The translations under genes were made by a program, and so were the position numbers. 64,000 nt of DNA from the NCBI GenBank assembly GCA_016748015.1, contig JAAOMT010000400.1, positions 579,874-643,873 of the forward strand. Direction: 5' to 3'. The notes under the pieces are model-generated. The model was given only the letters and a program-made list of their open reading frames with translations. It did not search any database and was not told the origin of the DNA. How positions within the stretch are numbered: position 1 is the stretch's first letter; every line of letters begins with the position of its first letter. The stretch comes from Geosiphon pyriformis. Its lineage: Eukaryota; Glomeromycota; Glomeromycetes; Archaeosporales; Geosiphonaceae. Below are positions 20,641-32,426 of the stretch, piece by piece.

Positions 20641-21535
20641 TATTTTGTTTGTAAAGTTTTTTAAGCAGCTTATTATATTTATTAAAAGATTAGATCTGAT
20701 ATTAAATTTTAGATAATAGTTTAATTAGAAATATTAACTGAATTTAGTTATTACTAATTTAATATCTTAGTTTTTACATAACAACTAGTTTATAAACAAA
20801 GTTATAGCTAATATATGTTTTTATTTTATAAAAATTTTATATTATCAACTGCTTATAATTGTTTATAAACATTTATATAATAGATATTATTATAATATAT
20901 TGTATTTTTATTGTAATAAAATTGAGTTTTGAATTATTTTTTATGTAAGATAAATATTAAGACTTATAAAAGCCTACTAAATTTACATACAGCCATTTAA
21001 AAAGCTATATTTAATTTATACAAAATATTATTATATGTATTTTACTTGTTTTTATTGTATTTTTTTAATATTATTATGTATATTGTTTTGTATAAAAATT
21101 TTGTCTTTAAAAACTAGTTCTAAAAATTTTTGTCTGTTTTTAAAAATATTAAGATTGCTAACAATAAGATCATAAATTTTGTGTATAATTTTAGATTAAT
21201 ACATAAAGATGATATTTGACTTATTTGTTTTAAACACCAAAATTTTATAGAATAAGATAATATTTGTAGTTATTGTTGGTTTTTTATTTGTACTGTTTAA
21301 TAATATAGGTTAAGCTGTTTGAAATTACTAAGATTTTTAAAATTAGTTTTGATACATATAAGTTATATTTGTTTTTCTTAAATATAAAAAATATAATTTT
21401 TGTGTATATAAATACATAGTATTATTTTGATTAATCTAAGTATTTAGTTATATATAGAAAATATATAATCTGATAAAAACAATTATTATATATTTTTATA
21501 AGTTTTAATATTATTATTACTTAAAAGTTTTTTAA
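20641..21535 (+). pseudogene. Oldest LINE 3' fragment, strongly AT-decayed
   Basis: DNA-level similarity to 18780-19640 is visible block by block: the Leu/Tyr/Asp zinc region at 20820-20960, the frame around 21100-21230, and the 3' UTR at 21425-21530. Almost all G and C have been replaced. It cannot encode protein. Confidence 0.55.
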
Positions 21536-22430
21536 CTATATAAATAATTAAACAATATTTATTAAATTATATTTTTTAAATAATATAAACATAAAATAGC
21601 TTTTAATTATTAAATAATATTAATTTTATTTTTGGTTGAAATTTTTTTTCAAATTTTTTTAAATAACTTATTAAAAGTTTTATAATTTTTAATTACAAAC
21701 TAATAGTTAAACTACTATTTTTTAATTGTTTTTTTTATAATTACTTAAATAATTAAAAAAATAAAAATAACAAAAAAGCATTTTTTTTTTTAATAAAACT
21801 TAATATTTATTTTTTTAAAATATCAAAAAATAATATTTTTACCAATTATAATAATTATAATACTTAATTTTAAACAATAAACTTTTTTATCTTAATTTTA
21901 AATTTGGATTTTTTAATATAATTAACTTTAATTAATTTTTTATAATTAACTTATTAAATTTTATTAATTTAATTTAATTTTTTAAATTAATTAAAAAAAA
22001 GCATTTTTTGGTTTTTTAATATCATTAATATTAGTATAAACAATTATTAATTGGCAAAAAAATTTTAAATATATTATTGTAAAAATTAAAATAATATATG
22101 TTAAAACTATGCTTTAATTTTTATTTGTTTTATTAATATAGAGTTAATTACAAAAAACAATATTAGGCTTTTTTGTATAAAGTTAAATTTTAAGTTTTTT
22201 TAAATGTTATTTTAAAATTAAAATTGTTAAATTTATTTTTATATTTATTATTATACCTTTATAATATTTTTATTAAATTAAAATATATTAAAATAGATAA
22301 TATATTATTGTTTATTTCAAATTTATAAAACTACTAAAAACTGCTTTTTTTTAATTGATTTTAATAAAAAAATAATATTTAAATTCTTTTTTGTGTTAAA
22401 TCAAAAAGAAATAATTAATTTATATGCTAT
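21536..22430. other. AT-rich desert, nothing recognisable
   Basis: Homopolymer-rich A/T sequence. No gene, RNA or repeat boundary is supported up to the poly(T) that marks the 3' tail of the next LINE. Confidence 0.55.
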
Positions 22431-23839
22431 TTTTTTTTTATTACGCATTTAACGAGTGAGGCCCAATCGCTACCTACTTATATACAACATATACGTGTCG
22501 TAAGCTAGACGCGACTCACGCACTTGCTACATGTGACCAGCCACATGGGCCAATCAAGGCAACACTACATATCCACTAAAACTTCCACATCACCACCCAA
22601 ACCGGAACAGAACAAACAACGCAAACGCGACCCAAAATGCACACCCCTATTTTCCTCTACACTTAGCAACACAACAGTCCCGTCTACAAATCTCCCCATA
22701 CTAACACCTACGCGAGGTACCACACAATTATCTAACGCCAACAAACCATTCCTGACGAGGACAGCTACGTGCTCAGATCTGCGGCACCACACTCTAGACC
22801 TGTGAGCAGACACCAGATTCCTCACAAAGGAAACTACATATGCCCCAGCACGGCCAGAATCACCAAAAACCAACTTAGCCTCCCTAGACCAGCCCTTAGG
22901 CACAAAACCTTTGACCAGAGATGTGTACCGGTCGACGTCAACCAAACAAAATTCCAGATCCCGAAGAATTCCAGAAGACGAAATATCGACGCCAACCAAA
23001 GATGCCCATTGCCTATGAAACTCTGCAAGTATCTCTTCACGGCAGTTTCTATCCATAACACACCCGAAGACGTGATCAGACGTCTCCATCTCACCACAAA
23101 ACACGCACGACACACTAGGGTACGACGCATCGTACAAACGCTTCCTGACTGCAACCGGCAAACGCTTGTGCAAGCCAGCCGTCGACCTGCTAGTGAACCC
23201 GGAAGCCATGTGAGCATCAGGATGCCAAACCTCAGCCGTACTCTTCCAATCAACTTCCCAAACATCCAAATCTTTTAACACACTAGAACCAGACCCATTC
23301 TCCCACCTGGCTCGATGCAAAACCCTGTAGTAATCCCTCACAAAATGTCTAACATTGCAAGAAAGCGCCATACCAGCCGATCGAATACATAACTCGCGAA
23401 CCACAGCCGGGAAGGTTTTTCCAGAAAAACAGGACTCAGAGGCAAGCTCATCAGCGCGTTCATTGCCTGCATTGCCAGCATGACCCTTAACCTTGACCCA
23501 AGAAACTAACAAACTTCTTTCCCTGATGATATTGACCACATGCCGCCTTTCCATCCAAAAGCGGTTCCTGAAATCAGGCACCACCAAATTCAATTCACTC
23601 GTACAAGCACTCAAGGCCGCCTGGCTGTCCGAATGTACGACCACATTACTTCCCACGGGAGCACAGGCGAGCGCAAGAGAGACAGCTTTGATCTCAGATA
23701 AAGTAGAAGACATGATGCCACGCACACTAACCCCAAATCCGAAATCAACATCAGAAAAGTAAACAGCGGCACCCCCAGTGACTGAAGGTAAGCCAAAATT
23801 CTTGACAGAACCATCCGTGTATACATCTATTTTTAAGTC
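22431..23839 (-). mobile_element. Young 5'-truncated LINE fragment
   Basis: Roughly 1.4 kb of near-balanced, CpG-containing sequence bounded abruptly by AT desert on both sides. The left end is a minus-strand 3' UTR ending CTCGTTAAATGCGTAAT plus poly(A), and the right end is a 5' truncation in RNase H. Abrupt 5' truncation plus an A-rich tail is typical of target-primed reverse transcription. A convincing target duplication was not found. Confidence 0.85.
22565..23839 (-). CDS. LINE ORF2 C-terminal fragment: RNase H and zinc motif (open)
   Basis: An uninterrupted frame to the natural stop; the 5' part is missing. RNase H residues are all present: Asp in VYTDGS, Glu in LSEIKAV, Asp in VVHSDSQAA, and KGHAGNAGNERADELA with His and the last Asp. 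A linker leads to HMASGFTSRSTAGLHKRL and a CX2CX7HX3C zinc motif (CVFCGEMETSDHVFGC). A roughly 170-residue tail ends in VLVDM. In intact elements this region follows endonuclease and RT and degrades the RNA strand. The frame has no ATG at the truncation and no evident promoter, so expression is unlikely. Confidence 0.88.
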   Translation of the reverse strand, partial: DLKIDVYTDGSVKNFGLPSVTGGAAVYFSDVDFGFGVSVRGIMSSTLSEIKAVSLALACAPVGSNVVVHSDSQAALSACTSELNLVVPDFRNRFWMERRHVVNIIRERSLLVSWVKVKGHAGNAGNERADELASESCFSGKTFPAVVRELCIRSAGMALSCNVRHFVRDYYRVLHRARWENGSGSSVLKDLDVWEVDWKSTAEVWHPDAHMASGFTSRSTAGLHKRLPVAVRKRLYDASYPSVSCVFCGEMETSDHVFGCVMDRNCREEILAEFHRQWASLVGVDISSSGILRDLEFCLVDVDRYTSLVKGFVPKGWSREAKLVFGDSGRAGAYVVSFVRNLVSAHRSRVWCRRSEHVAVLVRNGLLALDNCVVPRVGVSMGRFVDGTVVLLSVEENRGVHFGSRLRCLFCSGLGGDVEVLVDM

Positions 23840-24888
23840 AAGTTGATTAATTTTTTTTAAATTATATAGCTTTTAAAATTAGTAATTTAGTTGTTTAAAT
23901 TTATGATTAAATATGTTTTAATTTTAAATTATTTACTGTTAAAAATATATTTAAGTTAAAAAAAATTTTAATACATTATTATTAAAATTAATATTTTAAG
24001 AAAATATTGTATTTAACAAAATTATTTCCTGGTTTTTTAAAATTTAGTTTAACTTTTAAGTTTTTTGTTATACTTAAGGTTTTTATTAACAAGTTAATTA
24101 AATTTTTTTATATACTTGTATTATTGTTTTATTAATTAAATTAAAAGTTTTAATTGTTAATATTTTTTGGTTTTAATAAGTATAATTTAATTATTATTTA
24201 TTAAATACAACAATATTTATTCTAAAATAGATATGATTTATGTATTTTTTATACATAAACAGTTATCTATTAATATTAATAAGGAGTATAATATGTAATT
24301 AAAAAAGAACAAAAAAATAAAAATACAAATTTTTTTTATAAATAATAATATATTTAATTAAATATCTGTTTTATAATAATTAATTAATTTAATATTAAAT
24401 TTAATAAAAAATCCAAATTTGAATAAGTAAATAGTGTTATTTTAAATTACATAATAAATAAGTTTAATGTTAAAAAACTGTTTTTGGTTCTTAATTCTAT
24501 TTAATATAATTTTAATATAAGTTTAAGTAATTAGTTATATGTAAACTATGTTTAATATTAAACATATACATAATAAATGTATTTTAATAGCTTAGAATAA
24601 TTAATAAATATTAAACTTGCAATTTTAATTTATCTTTTTAACTTAAATTATTAATCAACCAAACAACCAATCAACCATAAATTAACCAATTCTGGCTTAT
24701 ATCTTGTTAAATCTGTAAATTTAATTTAATTTTAAAATTGTTTTTTTAAACTAAAATGGTTTACAATATACTTTAAGTTAAAATTTATCTAAAGATTATT
24801 TTATTCTTAATATCTTGAAATTTAGATAATAGATCTAGACTCTAGACATGCATCCAAAAACTTTCTAACTTTACAAAAAGTATGCATA
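23840..24888. other. AT-rich stretch downstream of the monooxygenase gene
   Basis: A/T-dominated, with no open frame of note. A short segment near 24500-24560 weakly resembles the LINE 3' UTR. The gene's transcript end and poly(A) signal should lie within the first few hundred bases left of 24889, but I cannot place them. Confidence 0.5.
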
Positions 24889-27131
24889 TTACTCATTGTG
24901 AACTTTTGCATCACTACCATCTCTGGGATCGCTTTTGATGGTGCCAATAGGGGCAGTTATTCGTGATTTTCCACCATTATAGATATCAATCCATTCCAAA
25001 GCACCATCCCAACTATGATCGCCGAACAAACGATACTGTTGTGAATCAGAAAAATTATGATGTTTTTTAATTTAGGTGTCAAATTCTTAAATTGTCAAAA
25101 TAGAATACGAATACCTGTATTGGAGTTGGTACTCCAAAAAGGTGTTGAAACCACGCCTTGAATCCGAAACTCCAATAGACGGATCGAGCAGTGGGTAGGC
25201 ATCCAATATCTTTGGCAAGGCTGTCAAGATATGGCATCCAAGCTGCTTCGATGGTGTGCCGAGCAGAATTGTAAAAGCTCTTTTGAAGATGATTTTGATA
25301 CTCTTGAATGGATTCATCCATTTTTGAGGGGTCAGGTAGAGGTGGAATGGTGCCATTGATTAAACCGGTAAAATAGCGGGCTTGCATTTCGCTATAAAAT
25401 TGAGATGTTGTAAAATTCAAAAAAGAAAATCGCAAAGTTCAAATATACCTTGCCGGAAAGATTGGACCATCTGGTTGAATTAATCCAATAAAAGCGATGT
25501 TCTTGTATCGAGGTGGAAAAACCATCTTGTACAACCATGCCAAATTCTGTCGGTACTCGGGGTCAAACCTTTGTTCAATTTCCCAACCGCCAGAAACAAT
25601 TTCTCGATCCAAGAATGGAAAATCAATGAAATAACCTGTGGTATAGATAATTGCATCAATATCTTGAATTGTTGATCCATCAACGAAATTAATTGACCCA
25701 TCAGCCTTAAGCTCAGAAATATCAGGCTTCACAATAATAGTTCCTGTCATCAGGCGTTCAAAAAATTCTGATTTCACTGTTATATGCGAAGATGAAATTG
25801 ATGTTTGAGGTTTTAATCCAGGTGGATGTCGTCCCATAACTATTTCGGTAATACTTTCAAAAATAAAGTTTCGAATCCTGGTTGGTATGAATGACATAAC
25901 TCTCGGAATCAAATGTTCCAATGGCTTCCCGAAAATTGCTCTTCGAGGTAGGATCCAAGGTAAGGTTCCTAATAAAATAACTATGAATTAGAATTCAAAT
26001 ATATGATGCCATTTTATTAGTGTAAATTCACTTCGATGACCTCGTCGACTACATAAATAAACCTGGGATGCAATATGAGATAATTCAACCGAAATATCCA
26101 TAGCACTTTGCAAAATACAAATCTACATGTTAATCATAAATACAAATTCATAGATAAAACAATTCGAAATGATAACCTATTTAATACCTATTTCCAATAC
26201 CCACAACCACCACGCGCTTATTCAGATATTCAGATGATCTGAAAATTACAATAAAATTTTAAGTCACTTCAAAAGATCAATTTTTTCATTATTAAATTCA
26301 TTTACTCACTCTCGATAAAAATGAGAATGCATTTGCTTCCCGCTAAATGTATCCATCCCAATATAATTTGGCATTCGAGGCTTTTGATGATGGCCTGAAC
26401 ATACCATGACGTAATCAAATTCGTCCTCCTGTTCAGTCTGATCCCCTTCTGTGCTCGCATATTTCACCATCCATCGATCATTCGAGAGTTGAAATACACG
26501 CAACACTTTTAAATGCAGTTTAATATATTGATGAAGATTGAAATTGTCCGCATACATCTCCCAATACCTGATAATATATATCACGTGTTTAAGGAAGCTC
26601 AACATTAGAATTATTTAGATTGGAGATTAAAACTCACTTGATTACAAGGTTATGCGGTAAAAATGTTGGCCAATCACAAGGGATTGGAAAATCCGAAAAG
26701 GTCATCTATGAATGAATTTCAATAAATAAATTTAATTAAACCCAGATTTACAACTTATAAGTAATTATGTCCATACCGTTTCCTTGCAAGTATTAATTAC
26801 AGTGGTCCTGTACACAGAAGAATGTGGATCCTTATTCGTTTCATCAACTTCTACGTAACGCCATGTACCACCAATATGTCCACTCTGTTCAAAGCAGACT
26901 GGTTCTAACTGGTCGTCGACACATTGTTTTATAGCTGCTAAACCCGATGAACCTTAAATATTATATTTCCAAGTATGCAAAAACAAAAACGTGTTAAGTA
27001 TGTAACCGAAAGTTTTGTAGCGAGCAAAATGATATTCTTTTACCAGCTCCGATAATAGCAATACGTGGTTTCTGGTTACTTCTACTTCCCTCAGAGGTCC
27101 TTCCAAGAAGAGGTGGAGTGTTAAAATCCAT
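24889..27131 (-). CDS. Flavin-containing monooxygenase, nine exons
   Basis: Spliced gene of 549 codons. Exons are 27044-27131, 26777-26952, 26638-26705, 26310-26567, 26188-26238, 26041-26105, 25449-25968, 25115-25391 and 24889-25035. All eight introns are GT-AG and keep frame; the sum is 1650 bp with TAA. The FAD Rossmann motif GAGSSGL is at residues 28-34. The FMO signature F-x-G-x3-H-x3-Y (FSGKQMHSHFY) is at 185-195. The NADPH motif GIGNSAMD is at 210-217 and TGY at 346-348. Family members use FAD, NADPH and O2 to oxygenate soft N or S centres, usually in cytosol or ER; substrate unknown. Start chosen at the ATG six residues before the conserved region; an in-frame ATG 19 codons upstream exists. 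Length is normal and no damage is seen. Confidence 0.9.
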
Positions 27132-28307
27132 ATTAAAAGAGCTATTCGTTTTCACGACTCTGCAAATAATCAAGTTTCTGGATAACAATGATCTTAAAAA
27201 TTGTTTTTGTTAATTAATTAAGCTTTTAATTAAGTTATGCACAAATAATAATTTATTTAATTGAAAAAATAATTTTTCATTAATAAATTTAAAATAAAAA
27301 ACTAATTTTTATGCCCATGACCAAAGCAAAAAGTATAAGCAATTACTACTTTTCTTATAATAACTAAAAAAGCAACCACCCAAACTGTTGTAAAAGTATT
27401 TTCTTTTAGTATTATTTTAAAGCAACCTTTGGTTGTTTTAAAAAAATTCTTATTTTGGTTAGAAGTTTCTTTTTAATCAAAATAATTGTTATTATTTTTA
27501 TAAAAAGCCCTAAGATTTTTAATAACAAACCAATAATTAAAAAAACCAAAACAGCCAAAAACCAATTTTTATTTTGTATTATTAGTAATCAATTTTAATA
27601 ATATATTTTAATCTAATATATTTTTTAATTAAACAAAATAACAATAATGTATATATTAAAATAAATACAAATTGTGTTTTTTAATATAAAACTATTTTTA
27701 ACAAATTATTGCCAGTTATAAAAGCAAAAAATTATGTTTTAATATATATATATATATATTTAATTATATTATAATATCATTCTAGATTAAAATAATATGT
27801 TAATAAATAATAATAAAAAACAAATATTATGCTAAAAAATCAAAAAGTTTAACTTAAAAAAACAACTTAAATTTGTAAAGATTTAATATATAAGATTAGT
27901 TGTATAAATATTTTAATTATTATTTTTTTCAAAAATAACAAAAAATCTAAAAGTTAAAAAATATTATAATTATATGTTTTATATTATAAAAACTGGTACT
28001 TTACATTAATGTTATATCTAATAAAAATGTTTTAAAATTTAATATTGTTACTAATCTCAAAATCTGAATTATTTGTTTAAAGATTATAAAATATTACTAC
28101 TTTTTTCTTTCAAGTTATTTGTTAAGTTTATTATTAATTTTAAGTCTCTTATATTATTTTTTATTGATAAAAAATTTTATATTAAAGCTTTTGTTCTTTT
28201 AACTTTTTTTTTGGCTGTTTTTGTTATTAATTTTATAATTAATTCAAAACTAAATTCTTTAGAATCTTAAATCTTGAATTTGGCTTTTTTGATTAAGCTT
28301 ATTATTA
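27132..28307. other. AT-rich upstream region of the monooxygenase gene
   Basis: Would contain the gene's promoter. The first 60 bp (to about 27190) are less AT-rich than the rest; no clear TATA or regulatory motif stands out from the A/T background. A short (TA)n run lies near 27745-27762. The open frame at 28073-28270 is Phe/Ile/Lys-rich and looks like chance coding in AT-rich DNA. Confidence 0.5.
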
Positions 28308-28320
28308 AATTTATTGGTTT
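28308..28320. repeat. 13-bp target duplication, left copy (half-LINE)
   Basis: AATTTATTGGTTT occurs here and again at 30606-30618, exactly bounding the element. Confidence 0.88.
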
Positions 28321-30605
28321 TTTTTTTTATTTTATTTTAACGAGCAAAACCCAAATACTACCTAAAACTATGATACCACAGAAGAAATTATATTATAGGC
28401 ATAAATCATGTATTTTTAACACGTGATCAGACACTCAGTCCAATTAAGAACTCACTACATTGAATCAATAGTAGGTAAGAATAACTCCAACTCACGAATT
28501 CTCTCAATGATACTATTCAGATTCCTAGAGTCAAAAATAAACTCACTAAGAAACAATCTAGTATACTCAATATTGCTTCTGGTTTCAGCACCAGACATTT
28601 GCCACAAAGCAATAACATGCTTAATAGTGTTCTTACTTAAAATAGAAGGCTTAGTAGCCAGCATACTATCATAATCCATATCACCAAAGTCAACCTCAGA
28701 TTTAAGACAAGCGATGTTCTTGAAGACTTCAACCAAAAGGTTAGAAAAATTGTTAGCAGCACTCTTCATAGAAATGAGATCTTTCTTGACCTAAACAGCC
28801 TTAGCAGCATTATCATCAAGAAAATGAGACACCAAAGCAACCAAAGAACCAACAGGCTCAACAATAGACTTAACTAGAGCAGCCAAATCTGAAATCTGCT
28901 TTTTCAAAGAGTCCAACCTGGAACTAACAGCAGAATCAGCAGCAGAAGCAGCCAAAAAAGCCACTAAAGGAGGAAATTCAGAAAGACCAGAAGGAGCAGC
29001 AATCTTGGCATATAAAGTAGAACCCACAAAATAAGACTTGAAAACCTTGAGAACCTTGGGAGTAGGAGGTGAGGATATCTTGTAATCCATGGTCAGATGG
29101 CTCATTTTTTGACACCTAAAGCAGCACCAGCAGCCAGAAGTTTCCCATCAGATATGGCATTTCTTTAGAGTACTAGTCTTGACTACAGCAGAATCCAAAT
29201 TGTCTTGAGAGTCAAATGTAACCAAAGCAAACCGAAAACGATGACCAGAATCAGGAAAATGAGGAATAAAACATGTTCAACTACCAATCTGAGAAATCAT
29301 ATCACTGATTTCAAAGGCAGTACAGCCAGAAAAAAGGTTGACCAATTTGGCCTTAAACTTATCATAAGACAAAATAGTCTCATTTTAATTCACCAGAGAG
29401 AGGATTCTAATACTATCTTTGCCTACCAAGACTGACCAATGCTTTAAGGCAAACACAGCAGAGTTCAACTTTTCAAAATAAACTACCACATACTGTTAAA
29501 TGCCAACAGGCTTCAGCACAACATGAGTGACACTACCAAATACACTAAGAGCCAACTTAATGTTAGCAGTAAACACACCCAAAGGTACATCACGCAGTGC
29601 AACAGCAGCAGAAGAGGAACCAGATTCAGAAACCACCAAAGACTTGACAATTTTGAGAGTGGCCAAACAAACAAAGCTTGTAAACTCAACCAGAAACGCA
29701 GCTTCCAAAGACTGTTGAGAAGCAAACTCCACACAGAAAAGCTTCACATTGTCTTTTGAAACAGATTTGGCACCCAAAAAACCATGCACAGACTGAAAAA
29801 CAGTCTTAACATGAGCCAATTTGACCTTAAAAGTAGCACCAGAGTGGAGGCCACCCACCCAGCAAACCTTTGACGACTAGTAATAGTTTTCCAAGCACCA
29901 CCAGAAGTAGTACCAGAAACTAAAGAAAGAGATGAATCAGTTTCCATTTGATCAGCCCAGTTCTCAAGAACAGATGACCCAACAGAAGGAAATTGTTTTG
30001 CTTCTAAAACCAGCAAAGATCTGCCGGAAGACACCACATTTGGCAATACAGCCAGTAGTTAATCTTGGCCCATCTTGGATAACGTGCCAGATAATGCTAC
30101 AGAAATCTCATCTAAGATCTCATTGGAAACCACAAAGAGGTTCAGTGTAACAATAGCAGAGGCAAGCGACTGCCCCCATTTTTCTGAACTTCTGGTCTTT
30201 TTGACCATTTTTTTAGAAGAGGTGGTGCTAGAAGCACCAGGTGTTGAATCTATAGAGAGGAAGACCAGCTTATTTACTAGTCTATTATTAAAAACTTTTG
30301 GGCTCTTGGTTGGGATGGAGACAACACTGGAACTAACCCAGGTGTGTCTCTTTGAAGGGACTTTGACTGGTGAAAAACCAGCCAAAGATGAGGAAGTTGC
30401 TTCAGTGGCTACCAAAGGCAGCTTATCATGATTACTGGATAAGAAAAAGGCTTTTAAAACGTTTTGCCTAGTTGTTTCTACAACAGAGAGAGCTCCTTTG
30501 GTTGAAATTTTATTAGATATCTTAAGACAAATATTAGGTACAGCTTTTTTACTCTTTGCTCTGGTCATGGTCATAAAATTAAGAAGACAAAGAGTTCTAT
30601 CTTAT
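28321..30605 (-). mobile_element. ORF1-only 'half-LINE' retroposon
   Basis: 2285 bp between perfect 13-bp direct repeats. The 3' end (left) carries the LINE-type terminus CTCGTTAAAATAAAATAAAA. The 5' end (right) has a 31-bp leader before ATG at 30574. Only an ORF1-type protein region is present, with no endonuclease, RT or RNase H. The 3' UTR resembles that of the LINE at 22431-22560, so it was probably mobilised in trans. Its 5' end looks complete rather than truncated. Confidence 0.82.
28455..30574 (-). pseudogene. Half-LINE ORF1 (nucleic-acid-binding type, broken)
   Basis: Starts MTMTRAKSKKAVPN at 30574 and runs as blocks with stops or frame changes between them. 30059-30574 is a basic, Ser/Thr-rich N-terminus. 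29496-29858 (HVKTVFQSVHGFLGAKSVSKDNVKLFCVEF...VFGSVTHVVLKPVG) has RRM-like alternation of strands and helices. A zinc knuckle follows, with surviving Cys residues (CWCCFRC, around 29110-29125). 28791-29105 is a helical, Ala/Ser/Leu-rich stretch (LDSLKKQISDLAALVKSIVEP) likely to form a coiled coil. 28455-28769 is the C-terminus. Resembles LINE ORF1 proteins of mycorrhizal fungi but differs from the ORF1 at 32427 and 59250. Confidence 0.7.
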
Positions 30606-30618
30606 AATTTATTGGTTT
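30606..30618. repeat. 13-bp target duplication, right copy (half-LINE)
   Basis: Identical to 28308-28320 (AATTTATTGGTTT). Confidence 0.88.
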
Positions 30619-32317
30619 ATTAATTATATTGATTACTATTTTTTTAAATTTTTTTTTGTTATATATATAAAAATTAAAAGTATAATTATAAATATTAAAA
30701 ATAAAGTGTCTGTTTTTGGTAAAATATTAAACAAAGTTGCTAAAATAATTAAAATAAAAATTAAATATAATATTAAAATTAATCTAATAAATAGTGTTAA
30801 CTATGTATTAAATAAAATTTTTTTAAAAATATTAATTTTTTAAAATTAAGCAAAATTCTAATAAAACTGTTAAATGTTTAAGTAAATTAGTTGTTATTAT
30901 TAACAAAAATTTGAGTTATAAATAACATAAAATTAATTTTATAAATTCTATTATTAATTAACATATATTATTATTTTATTTTATATTAATATTTTGAAAT
31001 TAATTAACTATCAATTTTAGTAATTGTTAATAACTTTTAAATTTGAATCCAAAATAATTATATATTATTTAGAAAGTTTACAAATAAAATTTTTCTGTAA
31101 AATAATTTATTTTTATTGCAAAATAATTATATAAATAATTAAAATAAAATTGGTTATTTTATTATAACTTTAATAATATATACAGTTTAAAATATAAAAA
31201 AATATTTTGAAAAAAAAATTTGCTTATTAAAAGTTTATTAATTTTTAGCAACAGCAAAATTAACAGTAAAATAATCTTAATAATACTAAAAAAAAATAGA
31301 AATTTTTTTAATAATATTGTAAATAATAGTTTTTTGGTTGTAATTATGCATAAGATATTTTTTAAAATAAGTTTTTTTTCAAATTTAATATAATTTAGCT
31401 TAAATTAAACTAGTATTTAATTATATATAAAAAATACATAATTTATGTTTAATTTAAAATACTTTCAGAAATTTTATTGTATTAGATAATATTTAAGCTT
31501 ACATATTAAATAAAATAAAATAAATAATATAAAATTGTATTTTAATTATTATATAGTTTTATTAATATTAAATTAATTATTAAACATAATATTAAGCTTT
31601 TTTAAATAAAATATGTATTTTAAAATTTTCAAATATTATTATTAATATTAAATTAAAAAATGATTTTTTTATTATATTAAAATTACAAGATTTTTAGTTT
31701 TATTTCTATTTTTATTGTTATTGTTTTTTATAATATTTTTTATAATATGTTTATAATATTCTTATTTAATATATAAATTTAATTATTATTTAATATATAT
31801 TAAATTAAGTAATTTAAATTAGATATAATTTTACATATTTTTTATATATACTAAATATAAATTTAATTTAAGTTAAACTATATAAAATTTAAAAAAATTT
31901 TAATGTATAAATACAACCAAAATACTATTGTAATAACTATTTTACTTATCTATTTAATAATTTTATTTGTATTTAATTAATATTAAAAAGCTAATGTTTT
32001 TAAAAAACCAATAATTAATTATATATATTTATATCTAAAATATTATTAAATAATCTATATTATTATTTTTAAGTTTATATTTAATTTTAAGTCTTATATT
32101 ATTATAGTTTATTTTATTAAATTTTTATAATTTATTATACAAAACAGAAAAAAAATTAAATAAGTTAATTATTAAAACAACCAAAAAACCAATAAATTTA
32201 ATAATAAATTTAATTAATAAAATCAAAACAGCTAATTTAAACTTTAAAAAACCAAACAAAAATTTAAAAAAAACCAAACTTACTAATTGTCTTTTTAAAA
32301 AACATTAATTTGCTTGT
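30619..32317. other. AT desert with a decayed LINE 3' UTR at 31390-31510
   Basis: No open frames. The interval 31390-31510 aligns with the LINE 3' UTR at 19535-19650 (ending TATTAGATAATATTTAAGCTTACATATTAAATA), so at least the tail of another plus-strand LINE is buried here. The remainder is unassigned. Confidence 0.55.
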
Positions 32318-32426
32318 CCCTTGTCCATGACGAGAGTGTAATTTTATCAAAATTTTAATTAGCTCTTTTCCTTTTTATCCTCTAAATTTTCTAATTATTC
32401 CTTCTGATTTTCTTTTTTTTGTCACA

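Noticed and set aside
22834-23278. ORFs in other frames of the LINE fragment
   Set aside because: The RNase H frame on the minus strand carries all catalytic motifs; the others are shadows in a GC-richer segment.
22431-23839. Target duplication for the young LINE fragment (CTATTTTT near both ends)
   Set aside because: Short, T-rich and overlapping the tail; too likely by chance in this composition.
28073-28270. 65-codon Phe/Ile/Lys-rich frame, membrane-protein-like
   Set aside because: Composition is that expected from random AT-rich DNA; no start context, homology or neighbour support.
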